Origin: Acidobacteriota bacterium
GTDB taxonomy: Bacteria; Acidobacteriota; Blastocatellia; Pyrinomonadales; Pyrinomonadaceae
DNA: 64,000 nucleotides
Assembly: GCA_019639155.1 (NCBI GenBank)
Contig: JAHBSJ010000001.1
Coordinates: forward strand, 248,001-312,000
Direction of reading: 5' to 3'
Shown one piece after another: positions 20,737 through 31,336 of the stretch. Under the pieces are notes generated by a model. The model saw nothing but the letters and a program-made list of their open reading frames with translations. It had not been told where the DNA came from and did no database searches. The translations under genes and the position numbers were made by a program. Positions within the stretch are counted from its first letter, which is position 1. Each line of letters begins with the position of its first letter.

Positions 20737-23700
20737 ATGTTCGTGAAAAACGTCTCGCTCCGTCTTGCAACACTCGTCATCGCCATCTTCGCCGCCGCAG
20801 CGGCAGGCGCCTATATCACCGACCGCACGTCGGCCGCCGCTCTCGGGCTTTTCGCTCCCGCCGAACCCGTGAACGTCCTCGACGCCGCACCACCCGCCCT
20901 GGGCGGCTGTCCCGGCAATGTCGTGATCGATGGCGTCGGCTATTCGACGCTTACCGCGGCATTTGCGGCGATCAATGCCGGAACGCACACCGGAGCGATC
21001 TCGGTTCTGATCTGTGCGGACACGAATGAGGGAACAGGTACAGCCGTCTTGAACGCAAGCGGTGCGGGCTCGGCGTCTTATACGTCGATAAGCATCCAGC
21101 CCGCCGGAACACGTACGATCACCGGTGCGACGACCGCCGGCAGTCCGCTGATCGACTTCAACGGTGCCGACAACGTAACCATCGACGGCCTCAACACAGG
21201 CGGTAATTCGCTGACGATCGCGAACACGACCGTTTCGGCGACGAGCGGAACATCCACGATCCGATTCATCGGCGGTGCGACAAACAATACGATCACGAAC
21301 TCGAACATTCAGGGTTCGGGAACTATGGCAGTTGCAACGAACGGTGCGAATATCTTTTTCAGTACTGACGGCGTAACCGCAAACGGCAACGACAACAACA
21401 CGATCTCGAACAACAACATCGGCCCTGCGGGAGCGAACCTGCCGACCAAAGGCATCCTGTGTAACGGCTCGACGACTACGACCGCGATCGGGAACAGCGG
21501 CCTGAACATCACGAACAATAATATCTTTGACTATTTCGGTGCGGCGGTCACGAGTTCGGGTATCGCGGTAAATGGCGGCTGTAATACATTTTCGATCACC
21601 GACAACCGGTTCTATCAGACCGGTACGCGTACATGGACAACCGGAGCGACTCATCGAGGTATTGACCTCAATAGCAGCGCTCCAACCAGCGGTGTTCAAG
21701 GTATGACCGTGACCGGCAATATCATTGGTTATGCATCAAATACGCAGACAGGTGTTTATACACTGACGGGTGCGGGAACCGGAGCCAAGTTTATAGGGAT
21801 CTTCTATAACGCCGACACAGCCAGTACTGTATCCAACATCAATAACAATACCATCGCCGCCGTAAGTTTGACCGGTGTTACAGCTTCAGGGAACTCGACG
21901 TCTAGTCCGTTCATGGGCATTTTTATCAACAACGGAAACGCGATAACTAATGGAAACACGATCGGAAGCCAATCGGCGACAGGATCATTAACATTCTCGA
22001 CAACAACAACCTCTGCTACCGACTTTTACGGCCTCTACAACTTCAGCTCGAGTCCTTGGACATCGAATAACAATAATATCGGCGGGATATCAGTAACTAA
22101 TCTTGGTGCATCGGGGACATTTCTTGTTTATGGCATGCGAGCCTTTACGACTTCAACGACCCTTTGGTCTGCCGCCTCGAATACCGTCGGCGGTTCGGTA
22201 TCCAACTCTATTTCGTTGAATGCAACCGGAACGTCGTCGCAAGTGGTCGGAATGTTTACTAGCAATGCGCCGGCCACGCTGACCTCAAATGTCATCCGCA
22301 ATTTGACCAGCAATATAGGTACCGGCACGACAACAACAGCTTCCGTGATAGGTATAAATATCACTTCATCGACACCGAACTCAACACTTTCACAAAACAC
22401 GATACACACGCTTACGAATACCAACGCTACCGGTGCCAGCGTGGTGACCGGGATCCAGTTCAACGGATCGACGGCGAATGTGGTCGAGAGAAATCTGATC
22501 TACAACCTGCTTGCACCGACGGCGAGTACATCGGCCGAGATCAACGGCATCCGCATCGCGGGCGGTACGACGCAGTATCGCAACAATATGATCGCTCTCG
22601 GGGCGAACCAGGCCGGCGCGATCGGTGCGGTTGCCGCAAACTCCAGCGTTGCCGGCATCAACGGCATAAACGAGGCTCTCGGCACGAATCAATTTTTCCA
22701 CAACAGCGTTTTCATCGGCGGCGTGGCGACTAGCGGCTCAGGCGCTTCGTACGCATTTAATGGAACGGTTACGACAAACACACGATCGAATCGCGACAAT
22801 ATCTTTTTCAACGCACGTACGAACAGCGGCGGAACAGGGACGAACTATGCCATTAAATACAACGGCACTGTAGCCAACCCGACCGGCCTGACGGTAAACA
22901 ATAACGTCTATTTTGCCAGCGGAACCGGCGGTGTATTTGGTTATTACAACGGAGCCGACCGAGCGAATCTCGCCGCATGGCGCACGGCAGTCGGTCAAGA
23001 CGCGGGAAGCTTTGAATCCAATCCGCAGTTCAATGCACCGACAGCGGCTACGCCTGACCTTCACCTGCATCCGACAAATCCGACCGTTGCCGAGGGCAAC
23101 GGCGTCGATGTCGGTGTAGTGCTCGATTACGACGGCCAGACGCGAAGCGGCCTGACGCCTGTCGATATCGGCGCTGACGCCGGAAACTTTGTCGGCATCG
23201 ACCTCACACCGCCGGTGATCACATACACGCCGCTCGGCAATACGAGCAGCACATCGAACCGGATACAGACGGCGACGATGACGGATGCGACCGGCGTTGA
23301 TACCACGCTGCCCCTAAGGCCGCGTATCTACATCAGCAAGAATGCGGCTCCGTATGTCGGCACGACCTGTACGCTGACCGGCGGTACTCCGCAGAACGGC
23401 ACTTGGGATTGCGAGATCAATTACACCATCGTCGGCGGTGTCGTCGCGGGCGACCAGATCCGCTACTTCATCGCCGCTCAGGATACCGTCGGCAACGTCG
23501 GAGCGAACCCAAGCGCCGGCTTTGCCGCAACGGACGTCAACAACATCTCGTCCACACCGACAAACCCGATCACTTACAACATTGTGGGCTCCGTCTCCGG
23601 CAGCTATGACGTCGGGACCGGCGAAACATACACTTCGCTGACAAACCCGGGCGGTATATTCGAGTACATCAACAATAACGAGGTCACCGGCAACGTGACC

Positions 23701-26580
23701 ATCAACATCACTACGGACCTCGCAGGTGAGACCGGTGCGGTTTCTTTGAATCAGTTTGCAGCGGGCTTTAACATTCTGATCAAACCGAGCGGCGCTCCCC
23801 GAACTATCACGGGAAGTATCAACGGAGCCCTTATCAAGCTCAACGGAGCGGATAATGTCCGCATCGACGGTTCCACCGCGGCCAGCCTGTTCGATCCGGA
23901 TGTCGCCGGCGGAAACCCTGCACTCAGGGAGTTGACGATCACCAATACGAACACAGGCACCTCGTCATGGGTCGTGTCTATTCAGACCGGTACAAACGGT
24001 GCGCAGAATAACCGTATCCAGAACGTCAACATCGTCGGAAACGATCCGACCACTACCCTCGGCGGGATCGGTATCGGCGGGAATACTCCCGGCACTACCG
24101 GTGTCGATAACGATGGCAACCGTGTCATTAACTGCTCGATACGGCGTGCGATCTTTGGTATCTATGCCGCAGGACAGAGCGTGGCAAATCGGGACCTGCA
24201 GACCATCATTTCACTAAACGACCTGACCGGAACGGGAGCGGATCGTGTGCGACGCGTGGGAATACTTGTCTTTAACCAAGACGGCATCGAGATCAACGAC
24301 AACACCATCGGCGGTATCGAATCAAATGAACCGGTCGACGCCATCGGCATCGGTGTGGGAACGCAATCCTTTGAAAACATCACTACGGCAACAGGCGGCG
24401 TAACGAACGCCTCCGTCAAGCGCAACCGCGTCAGCGGTGTCGTTTCAAATAACTCAGCAGGGTTTTCTGCCGTCGGGATCGCGCTCGCGATGGAGGCGGG
24501 AACCAATGAGGTCTATAACAATATGATCTCGGGTGTAGTTGCGAATGCGACCTCGCCGGATCTGGTCGCAGGTATTTTTGCCGTCGCCTCGGCCTCGTCG
24601 AGCCAGACGCTTCGCCACAACTCCATCGCGATGACCGGAGACCGCGGGGCCACCTCATCTCAGGTGCCCAGCTTTGGCATCGCCATCACGGGAACAAATC
24701 CCGGCATACAACTGATCAATAACATCTTTTACACAACGCAGACGTCGGGCGGCGGAGCAAATGCAAAGAGCTACGCCATTGGGCTACAGTCCGCGACGTT
24801 CCTGAACTTTTCGGCCTCCCATAATATTTATTGGTCAACAGGAGCTCAGGACGGCGGTTTCCGCACGGGCTCGCTCGGGGGTGGAGCAGGAACCGACTAT
24901 GTGGACGTGGCGGCTTGGAATACGGCGACCGGGCAGGATTCGCCCCCGACATCGTTCGAGGCCGATCCGCTATTTGTGAACGCCGCAAATGACCTTCACA
25001 TAGGCCTTGGTAGCCCCGCACTCGATGTTGGCTTTACGCTGTCATCGCCCGCTGACGATTTTGACGGTGACAGCCGTCCGCAAGGGCCGGCTTATGACAT
25101 CGGTGCTGACGAGGTTTTGGTGGCCACGCCGCAGTACACGCTGACCGTCAACTTGGCGGGAACGGGCTCGGGCACCGTGACGAGTGTGCCGGCGGGCATT
25201 AACTGCCCCGGCGATTGTACCGAGGATTATGACGAAAATACGGTCGTCACGCTGACGGCTGTAGCAGCCGGCGGTTCCGTGTTTACCGGCTGGTCGGGCG
25301 GCGGATGTTCGGGAACGGGAACCTGCGTGGTCACCATGACCGCCGCGACGAACGTCACCGCGACATTTGACCTGATACCGACGCCGACGCCAACCCCGAC
25401 GCCGACACCGACGACGGAGGTGCAGTTTGCTGCGTCGTCGTTCATGGACGATGAATCGCAGTCGGCTGTCATTACGGTGACCAGGACGGGTGACCTGTCT
25501 GGTACGTCGAGCGTTGACGTGGTACTGACGGACAACACGGCGACGGGCGGGCCCGCGTGTACGTCCGCCATCGACTATGTCTATGCGGGGCCGGTCAATG
25601 TCAGCTTCGGCATCGGCGTTTCGACGCAGTCGTTCAACGTACCGCTCTGCAGCGATACTCTGTTCGAGAACACGGAGACGGCTGATCTGTCGCTGACGAA
25701 CAACATAGGAGCGGACATCGGCACGCCTTCGACGGCCGTTCTGATGATCAACGACACTGCGAACCAGTGGCGCAACACCACGCCGATCGACATCACGCTC
25801 GGCAACGTGGCGAATCCGTATCCGTCGAGCATCACGGTCACGGGAGCACCGGCATCGGTCGGTTCGATCAGGGTCACTTTGTACGACTTCTATCACGAGT
25901 TCCCGGACAACGTGGACATACTGCTCGTCGGCCCGAACGGCAACAAGTACGTGCTGATGGCGGACGCGGGCGGCCCCGGACCGGGCATACAGTTCCCGAA
26001 CCACGTCACGCTGACGTTCTCGGACATCGCCGCACAGACGGTGCCCGACAGCACGGCTCCGACGACCGGCAGCTACAAGCCGACGAGCTGCGAAACGCCT
26101 GTTCTGTCATTCGCACCGCCGGCACCTGCGGCTCCTTATACAGAACCGGGCTGCTCGCTGATACGGCCCGTCGAACAGACGATGTTCGGACAATTCGGCC
26201 TTGCGGACGGTAACGGCGTCTGGAGCCTGTACATCCGCGATGACGCCGGAACGCCTCTCGCACCTGACACGCTCATGGGCGAGATACTCGGCGGCTGGGG
26301 CCTGCAGCTTCTGCCTCCGACATCGACGGCTGTCACGGTCTCGGGCCGCGTGACGACATCGGAAGGAGCCGGCCTGCGTAACGCAGTCGTTTCGATGACC
26401 GACTCGCTCGGCATCAAACGCAGCGTTACGACGAGCTCGCTCGGCTACTATGTCTTTACGGACATTCCGGTCGGCGACACCTACATCGTGGGCGTATCGT
26501 CGCGGCGGTACCGTTTTACCACACGGCTCGTGCCGGTGCTCGATCCGATCACCGACCTCGATTTCGTCGGGCAAGAGTAA
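20737..26580 (+). CDS. Giant secreted beta-helix, Calx-beta and P-domain protein
   Basis: About 1947 residues from ATG 20737, which has AAGGAAGG upstream; a signal peptide follows. Residues about 40-1450 are Asn/Thr/Gly-rich repeats of a right-handed parallel beta-helix (many NNTI/NGADNVTIDG turns). Near 1465-1545 is a bacterial repeat domain (YTLTVNLAGTGSGTVTS, FTGWSGGGC), then a Thr-Pro linker, a Calx-beta-like domain (about 1560-1670), a proprotein-convertase-type P-domain (about 1678-1858), and a terminal carboxypeptidase-regulatory-like domain ending DFVGQE. It is probably an extracellular adhesin or surface protein; ligand unknown. The terminal domain is shared with the next gene. Confidence 0.85.
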   Translation: MFVKNVSLRLATLVIAIFAAAAAGAYITDRTSAAALGLFAPAEPVNVLDAAPPALGGCPGNVVIDGVGYSTLTAAFAAINAGTHTGAISVLICADTNEGTGTAVLNASGAGSASYTSISIQPAGTRTITGATTAGSPLIDFNGADNVTIDGLNTGGNSLTIANTTVSATSGTSTIRFIGGATNNTITNSNIQGSGTMAVATNGANIFFSTDGVTANGNDNNTISNNNIGPAGANLPTKGILCNGSTTTTAIGNSGLNITNNNIFDYFGAAVTSSGIAVNGGCNTFSITDNRFYQTGTRTWTTGATHRGIDLNSSAPTSGVQGMTVTGNIIGYASNTQTGVYTLTGAGTGAKFIGIFYNADTASTVSNINNNTIAAVSLTGVTASGNSTSSPFMGIFINNGNAITNGNTIGSQSATGSLTFSTTTTSATDFYGLYNFSSSPWTSNNNNIGGISVTNLGASGTFLVYGMRAFTTSTTLWSAASNTVGGSVSNSISLNATGTSSQVVGMFTSNAPATLTSNVIRNLTSNIGTGTTTTASVIGINITSSTPNSTLSQNTIHTLTNTNATGASVVTGIQFNGSTANVVERNLIYNLLAPTASTSAEINGIRIAGGTTQYRNNMIALGANQAGAIGAVAANSSVAGINGINEALGTNQFFHNSVFIGGVATSGSGASYAFNGTVTTNTRSNRDNIFFNARTNSGGTGTNYAIKYNGTVANPTGLTVNNNVYFASGTGGVFGYYNGADRANLAAWRTAVGQDAGSFESNPQFNAPTAATPDLHLHPTNPTVAEGNGVDVGVVLDYDGQTRSGLTPVDIGADAGNFVGIDLTPPVITYTPLGNTSSTSNRIQTATMTDATGVDTTLPLRPRIYISKNAAPYVGTTCTLTGGTPQNGTWDCEINYTIVGGVVAGDQIRYFIAAQDTVGNVGANPSAGFAATDVNNISSTPTNPITYNIVGSVSGSYDVGTGETYTSLTNPGGIFEYINNNEVTGNVTINITTDLAGETGAVSLNQFAAGFNILIKPSGAPRTITGSINGALIKLNGADNVRIDGSTAASLFDPDVAGGNPALRELTITNTNTGTSSWVVSIQTGTNGAQNNRIQNVNIVGNDPTTTLGGIGIGGNTPGTTGVDNDGNRVINCSIRRAIFGIYAAGQSVANRDLQTIISLNDLTGTGADRVRRVGILVFNQDGIEINDNTIGGIESNEPVDAIGIGVGTQSFENITTATGGVTNASVKRNRVSGVVSNNSAGFSAVGIALAMEAGTNEVYNNMISGVVANATSPDLVAGIFAVASASSSQTLRHNSIAMTGDRGATSSQVPSFGIAITGTNPGIQLINNIFYTTQTSGGGANAKSYAIGLQSATFLNFSASHNIYWSTGAQDGGFRTGSLGGGAGTDYVDVAAWNTATGQDSPPTSFEADPLFVNAANDLHIGLGSPALDVGFTLSSPADDFDGDSRPQGPAYDIGADEVLVATPQYTLTVNLAGTGSGTVTSVPAGINCPGDCTEDYDENTVVTLTAVAAGGSVFTGWSGGGCSGTGTCVVTMTAATNVTATFDLIPTPTPTPTPTPTTEVQFAASSFMDDESQSAVITVTRTGDLSGTSSVDVVLTDNTATGGPACTSAIDYVYAGPVNVSFGIGVSTQSFNVPLCSDTLFENTETADLSLTNNIGADIGTPSTAVLMINDTANQWRNTTPIDITLGNVANPYPSSITVTGAPASVGSIRVTLYDFYHEFPDNVDILLVGPNGNKYVLMADAGGPGPGIQFPNHVTLTFSDIAAQTVPDSTAPTTGSYKPTSCETPVLSFAPPAPAAPYTEPGCSLIRPVEQTMFGQFGLADGNGVWSLYIRDDAGTPLAPDTLMGEILGGWGLQLLPPTSTAVTVSGRVTTSEGAGLRNAVVSMTDSLGIKRSVTTSSLGYYVFTDIPVGDTYIVGVSSRRYRFTTRLVPVLDPITDLDFVGQE

Positions 26581-26602
26581 CGCTTCAAACTAATGACCTT
26601 TT

Positions 26603-26632
26603 GGCGGAGGGCTAATGCTCTCCGCCTTTTTT
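26603..26632 (+). terminator. Intrinsic terminator of the beta-helix gene
   Basis: GGCGGAG (26603-26609) pairs with CTCCGCC (26620-26626), followed by TTTTTT, 22 bp after the stop. Confidence 0.85.
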
Positions 26633-26865
26633 CTTGGTGTATTGAATCTGCGTAATTATTTGTGCAAGTGTGGAAAAGTTCGCGGCGGTCGTAATTCATC
26701 ATCATCCTCCGCACCACTAACTCTCCTGTTTATTGATACTTGACGTATCAGGAGCCCGGGAACTCAAAGGAATGGAAAATGCAATAAACATTTGCGTTTG
26801 CGGGCGTGACGACAAGTTCTCGCCGAGCCTATTTCGTCGATCAACGCTCGCCGGAGGTGACCGAG

Positions 26866-29800
26866 ATGTTGCGCGAAAAGGGCAGTTACGACAATCATTC
26901 AATAATTCGAACTTTTTTGACGGCGATATTTATCGCAGCTTTTGTAACGGCATTCGCTGTCACCGGACGTGAAGGCGGCGCCGCCAACGATGACCGTTCA
27001 CGGCAGCGGCCAAGTACGGAAGTCTGCTCGACGCCGCCTGCTGGCATGATCGGCTGGTGGCCGGGGAACGGCAGCGGCCTCGACCGGGCCGGAGGCAACA
27101 ACGGCCAGTTGATAAATGGTGTGTCGTTCGCACCCGGCAAGGTCGATCAGGCGTTCAGTTTGAATGCACCGTCGCAACAGTTCGTCAGCGTGGATGGTGC
27201 GTCACACATCATCAGCAATGATCAGGGCGCTATCGTTGCGTGGGTCAACCCGACCGCGACATCGCCCTTCAGGATGGTCGCGGCGTTTGGCAGCGGCAAT
27301 GCCGGCGAGGCGGTCGGCTTTGGCATCAACGAAGGCAACGTACGGGTTTATCACCACACGGACCCGTTCGATTGGCAGACAAGCGTTCCGGTCAGCACCG
27401 GTGTTTGGACGTTCCTTGCATACACGTGGGACGGAACCACCGAGAGGCTTTACAAGAACGGGATCCTTGTTGACAGCAGAGCACGCAACTTCAACTACGC
27501 CCCGACCTTTGGCCGCATCGGATTTGGATTTATCAACGATGCCTCTGTCTTTTTCCCGGGACTTATCGACGAGGTCGCTATTTTTAACCGGACCCTGACG
27601 GCAGACGATGTCACGGCGATCTTTGGCTCCGGCACGGCAGGCATTTGCCAGCCCTGTGCCGCACAGCCGGCCGACATGATCGGCTGGTGGCCGGCGGAAG
27701 GCAACGCGAACGACGTTCAAGGGCCGACGTTCGAGAACGGCACTATGATGAACGGCGCAGCATTTACACAAGGCAAGGTCGGCCAGGCGTTCAGCTTTGA
27801 CGGTATTGATGACTACTTCATCGCAGCCAATACGACCGCAATAGCCGGAGGCCCGCAGGCGACGTATCAGGCATGGATCTATCCGACTGACGTCCCCCTA
27901 GTTGAGGAATACTTCGCGGTCGTTTCTGTAGGCGATGCGACCCAACCAGTGTGGTGGCCGATGCAGTGCCGAATACTTTATTGGCGGACATCCGATTCGC
28001 CAAGCGGCTATGCACGCTACTACGTTGATTGCGGTCTTGATAACAACGAAAACCATATAGGTCGCCACAGCGGACAGTTCTATCCGATCAATACTTGGAG
28101 CCTCGTCACGGCCGTTTTCAATAATGGATCTCTGGACATATATGTAAACGGAGTTTTGGACAACGGCCAAACCACAGGGACAGGCGGAACAACGATCAAC
28201 ACAAACTCCGATAAGTATGTAACTATAGGCGGATTGGTGAGGAATTCTAATTCATCGACCTACACCCATTTCAAAGGCCGCATTGACGAAGTTGGCATAT
28301 TTGGAAGTGCCCTAACACCGGCTGAGATAACTGCGATTTACAACTCCGGGAGCAGAGGCATATGCAACAGCTGCGTGATGCCGCCGGCGAGTATGGACTC
28401 GTGGTGGACGGGTGACGGAAATGCATTTGACATACAAGGGCCGACGTTCGAGCACGGCACGATAATGGGCAACGCCGGATACGCGCAAGGCAAAGTAGGG
28501 CAATCATTCAACCTGAGCGGTGCTGAGTCAGACTATGTCGAAGTGCAGAATGCTGCTTTGTTCAACCCGAACGGGCCGTTCACGGTGGACGGGTGGTTCT
28601 ATCTGGATCCCGGAGCACCGGGCAATGTCGGCGAGATCGCAACGCTGATCGGCAAATCCGAAGGCAGCACCGGCAACGGCTGGACGCTCTATTTTGACGA
28701 CCGGGCGAATGTTGGAGCATCAAAATCGTTAAAGTGGGCGGTCGGCGGTGTGCTGGAAGCTGTCAATGCAATACCGTCGGCTGGCTGGTATTACGTTGCA
28801 GGTACTTGGGATCCGACCGCGATCCCTAGGTCAAAGCTTTACGTTAACGGAAGTTTGATCGCAGATTCAGGAGCGGCCGCATGGGGCATTTCGCATAACG
28901 GCCTGAACGTAAAGATCGGAGCAATGCACTGGACCGATGCTTATGGGCAGGGCAATGACCGAATGAACGGCAAGGCTGATGAGGTCGAATTTATATCTCG
29001 CGCACTTACGCTCAACGAAATTCAGACCATCTATAACGCAGGAAGCGCGGGCAAATGCCGAACACAATGCTTTCAACTGCCGACCAGCGTGGTCGGTTGG
29101 TGGAAAGGCAACGGAAACGCGACCGACGCGATCTTTGGCAACAACGGCACGCTGATCAACGGAGCGGGCTATAGCACGGGGATGGTCGGAGACGCATTCA
29201 ACCTGAACGAGTCACAACTGCAGTACGTCGAACTGCCGCCGGCACCATCTTTGCTGCTTAACAATGCGACCGGATCCATCTCGGCTTGGGTAAATCCCTA
29301 CACAACCGGCGGCAATGACATGATCGCGGTCTTCGGCAGCGGCGTTGACGGCGAAGGCGTCGGACTTGGCATATTGGGCAACATCCGCATATACCACCAT
29401 ACCGGCACTTATGATTGGCAAACCAATACGCCGGTCAGCCCAAATACATGGACACACATCGCGTACACGTGGGATCAGACCACGGAACGCATATACAAGA
29501 ACGGCGTGTTTGCGGAGAGCCGTCCGCGCAATTTCAACTACGTGCCCGGCAATGCCCGCATCGGTTACGGCTGGTGGAATGACCCCGCGAACTATTTCCC
29601 CGGCAAGATCGACGAAGTGCTGATATTCAATAACACGTTGTCGGCTGACCAGATCGGTGGAATGTTCGCCGCGGGCGCCGCGGGCACCTGTGCCCCGCAG
29701 GCGACGAGTGCGACCATCACGGGGCGTGTCACAACGCCCGAAGGTGCAGGGCTGCGAAATGCGACCGTCACTCTTAACGATGGAGTAACGATGCGAACAG

Positions 29801-29955
29801 TAACAACAAGCTCGTTCGGCTATTACACCTTCGAGGACGTACTCACCGGCGAAACCTACACCGTCGGTGTACGCTCGCGGCGATACAGGTTCTCTTCACG
29901 GCAGGTGAACGTAGCCGGAAACGTCACGGACTTTGATTTTATTGGGCAGGAGTGA
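26866..29955 (+). CDS. Giant secreted four-LamG protein
   Basis: 1029 residues from ATG 26866, which has GGAGGTGA at good spacing; the upstream ORF extension to 26806 is rejected. A signal peptide (IIRTFLTAIFIAAFVTAFA) is followed by four concanavalin A-like LamG domains at about residues 55-260, 265-500, 502-731 and 735-941, each opening with a (M/S)xGWW or DSWW tryptophan motif and closing with DEVxIFxxxLxxxxIxxIxxxGxxGxC. Domains 1 and 4 are near twins. The last 80 residues repeat the carboxypeptidase-regulatory-like domain of the preceding protein, ending DFIGQE. Probable carbohydrate-binding surface protein. Confidence 0.87.
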   Translation: MLREKGSYDNHSIIRTFLTAIFIAAFVTAFAVTGREGGAANDDRSRQRPSTEVCSTPPAGMIGWWPGNGSGLDRAGGNNGQLINGVSFAPGKVDQAFSLNAPSQQFVSVDGASHIISNDQGAIVAWVNPTATSPFRMVAAFGSGNAGEAVGFGINEGNVRVYHHTDPFDWQTSVPVSTGVWTFLAYTWDGTTERLYKNGILVDSRARNFNYAPTFGRIGFGFINDASVFFPGLIDEVAIFNRTLTADDVTAIFGSGTAGICQPCAAQPADMIGWWPAEGNANDVQGPTFENGTMMNGAAFTQGKVGQAFSFDGIDDYFIAANTTAIAGGPQATYQAWIYPTDVPLVEEYFAVVSVGDATQPVWWPMQCRILYWRTSDSPSGYARYYVDCGLDNNENHIGRHSGQFYPINTWSLVTAVFNNGSLDIYVNGVLDNGQTTGTGGTTINTNSDKYVTIGGLVRNSNSSTYTHFKGRIDEVGIFGSALTPAEITAIYNSGSRGICNSCVMPPASMDSWWTGDGNAFDIQGPTFEHGTIMGNAGYAQGKVGQSFNLSGAESDYVEVQNAALFNPNGPFTVDGWFYLDPGAPGNVGEIATLIGKSEGSTGNGWTLYFDDRANVGASKSLKWAVGGVLEAVNAIPSAGWYYVAGTWDPTAIPRSKLYVNGSLIADSGAAAWGISHNGLNVKIGAMHWTDAYGQGNDRMNGKADEVEFISRALTLNEIQTIYNAGSAGKCRTQCFQLPTSVVGWWKGNGNATDAIFGNNGTLINGAGYSTGMVGDAFNLNESQLQYVELPPAPSLLLNNATGSISAWVNPYTTGGNDMIAVFGSGVDGEGVGLGILGNIRIYHHTGTYDWQTNTPVSPNTWTHIAYTWDQTTERIYKNGVFAESRPRNFNYVPGNARIGYGWWNDPANYFPGKIDEVLIFNNTLSADQIGGMFAAGAAGTCAPQATSATITGRVTTPEGAGLRNATVTLNDGVTMRTVTTSSFGYYTFEDVLTGETYTVGVRSRRYRFSSRQVNVAGNVTDFDFIGQE

Positions 29956-29963
29956 TGGATCAG

Positions 29964-30093
29964 CGGGGGCGATGCCCCCTTTATGACCTCCTTGCTTTTG
30001 TGTTGAAAAAAATTCAAAAACCGATCACAGGACAACGCTGAGAAACTGATCCAATATCACAACCAGACTGTCTGGACGGGGGCAACGCCCCCG
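29964..30093. repeat. Two G/C-palindromes after the LamG gene
   Basis: GGGGGC-GAT-GCCCCC (29965-29979) followed by TTT lies just past the stop and may terminate transcription. CGGGGGC-AAC-GCCCCCG (30077-30093) is a second, similar stem. The rest of the gap to the Nudix gene shows nothing else. Confidence 0.6.
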
Positions 30094-30203
30094 CTTTCTG
30101 CAAACCCAATTCGGTCTAACGGCTACAATATGGACAATGGGTGATAGTCAGCTATGCTAATAGGAAGCCTCTGAAGGCGGGAGAGCGGCCTGTGGGAATG
30201 CTG

Positions 30204-30650
30204 ATGGACGCGGTTGGCAAGGTGTGGCGGATGTTGTCGCCGAGGACACGTGCGCGCGTGACGCGTTCCGTACAGCCGAAATTCACCGTCTCTTCCGCCG
30301 CGATCGTTCGAAATGACAAGGAAAAGGTGCTGCTGCTCGATCATTATTTTCGCCCAGACAAAGGCTGGGGTTTGCCCGGCGGCTTTTTAGAATACGGCGA
30401 AACGCCGGAGCAGGCCGCCCGCCGCGAAGTGATGGAGGAAGCGGGGGTCGAAATATTCGACCTGAAGTTGCTGCGTCAGAGGACGGTCGGCAGCCATCTT
30501 GAGATCTCGTTCACCGCAAAGGGCCGCGGGCAGGGAATCGTCGGGAGTAAAGAGATCCGAGGGCTCGGTTGGTTCGGGGTCGATGAGCTGCCCGAAGGTA
30601 TTTCGGATGACCTGCGTTCGCTGATAGTTTCGACCGAGCCCGAACATTGA
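30204..30650 (+). CDS. Nudix hydrolase
   Basis: A cytosolic diphosphohydrolase of about 148 residues. The Nudix box is intact: GFLEYGETPEQAARREVMEEAGV, with the REVxEE metal-binding helix (read in two parts). An N-terminal basic helix (RTRARVTRSVQPK) precedes the fold. GGGA lies six bases before ATG 30204; ATG 30198 and GTG 30141 are alternatives. Substrate cannot be predicted. The phosphoribosyltransferase gene follows 70 bp later. Confidence 0.85.
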   Translation: MDAVGKVWRMLSPRTRARVTRSVQPKFTVSSAAIVRNDKEKVLLLDHYFRPDKGWGLPGGFLEYGETPEQAARREVMEEAGVEIFDLKLLRQRTVGSHLEISFTAKGRGQGIVGSKEIRGLGWFGVDELPEGISDDLRSLIVSTEPEH

Positions 30651-30720
30651 CGGCGGTCAAATTGGAAGCCCCGCCGCGAATCGTTGTATAATCACGGTTT
30701 ATATAAAGGAGACTTAATTC

Positions 30721-31335
30721 ATGGTTGATCTGGTTCCGACAGCGGATGAGGTAATGAACATCCTCGTTAAAACAGGCGCATACCGCCGCGGACATTTTGT
30801 TTATCCTAACGGCAAACGTGCATCGCACTATTTTCAGATGCCGCTCGCTTTTCGCTATTACGACAATGCTCGGATATTGTCGGTCGGTTTGAGCAGGATG
30901 TTCCGTATGGAAAAATCCATTTCAAGCCGGCTGCCAAAGGTATCGGTCGTCAGCCCGAGCCCCGGCGGCATCATGGTCGCTTTCGGCGTCCGCGAGGCTC
31001 TGGGAGCAGAGCAGATCTATTGGGCTGAAATGGAAGAGGGCAAGCGGCAGTTTCGTCAGTATATCGGCCAGGGAGACGTCTATCCCGCGATAATTGTCGA
31101 TGATATCAACCGCTCCGGTTCGGCCATTCGCGAGACAATACAGTTAGTGAAAGACCTCGGCAGTGAGGTTATCGGGATCGGGACCATCGTGAAATTTGAC
31201 GACGCTCCGAATGAATTTGACGGCATTCCCGCGAAATCGCTGCTCAGTTTTGACGTGAATTTTTACGAATCGAAAGAAGAATGGCAAGGTTCGCGAAGCG
31301 CGTCCGATGCCAGCGAAGAGACCGTAAGGTTCTAG
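30721..31335 (+). CDS. Orotate phosphoribosyltransferase-like protein
   Basis: A 204-residue type I phosphoribosyltransferase. The PRPP-binding loop is IIVDDINRSGSAIRET; an N-terminal FVYPNGKRASHYFQMP segment resembles the PyrE hood (F..kSGrxSpyY). An AAAGGAG site precedes ATG, and TATAAT occurs at about 30688. Canonical PyrE has TTG in the PRPP loop where this has RSG, so it may be a diverged paralogue rather than the pyrimidine enzyme. The C-terminal 20 residues are a charged, Ser-rich tail. Confidence 0.7.
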   Translation: MVDLVPTADEVMNILVKTGAYRRGHFVYPNGKRASHYFQMPLAFRYYDNARILSVGLSRMFRMEKSISSRLPKVSVVSPSPGGIMVAFGVREALGAEQIYWAEMEEGKRQFRQYIGQGDVYPAIIVDDINRSGSAIRETIQLVKDLGSEVIGIGTIVKFDDAPNEFDGIPAKSLLSFDVNFYESKEEWQGSRSASDASEETVRF

Positions 31336-31336
31336 C

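Noticed and set aside
20737..26580. Long antisense ORFs such as 25042-26004 and 20734-21699
   Set aside because: Arg/Val-rich shadows created by the regular codons of the repetitive sense gene.
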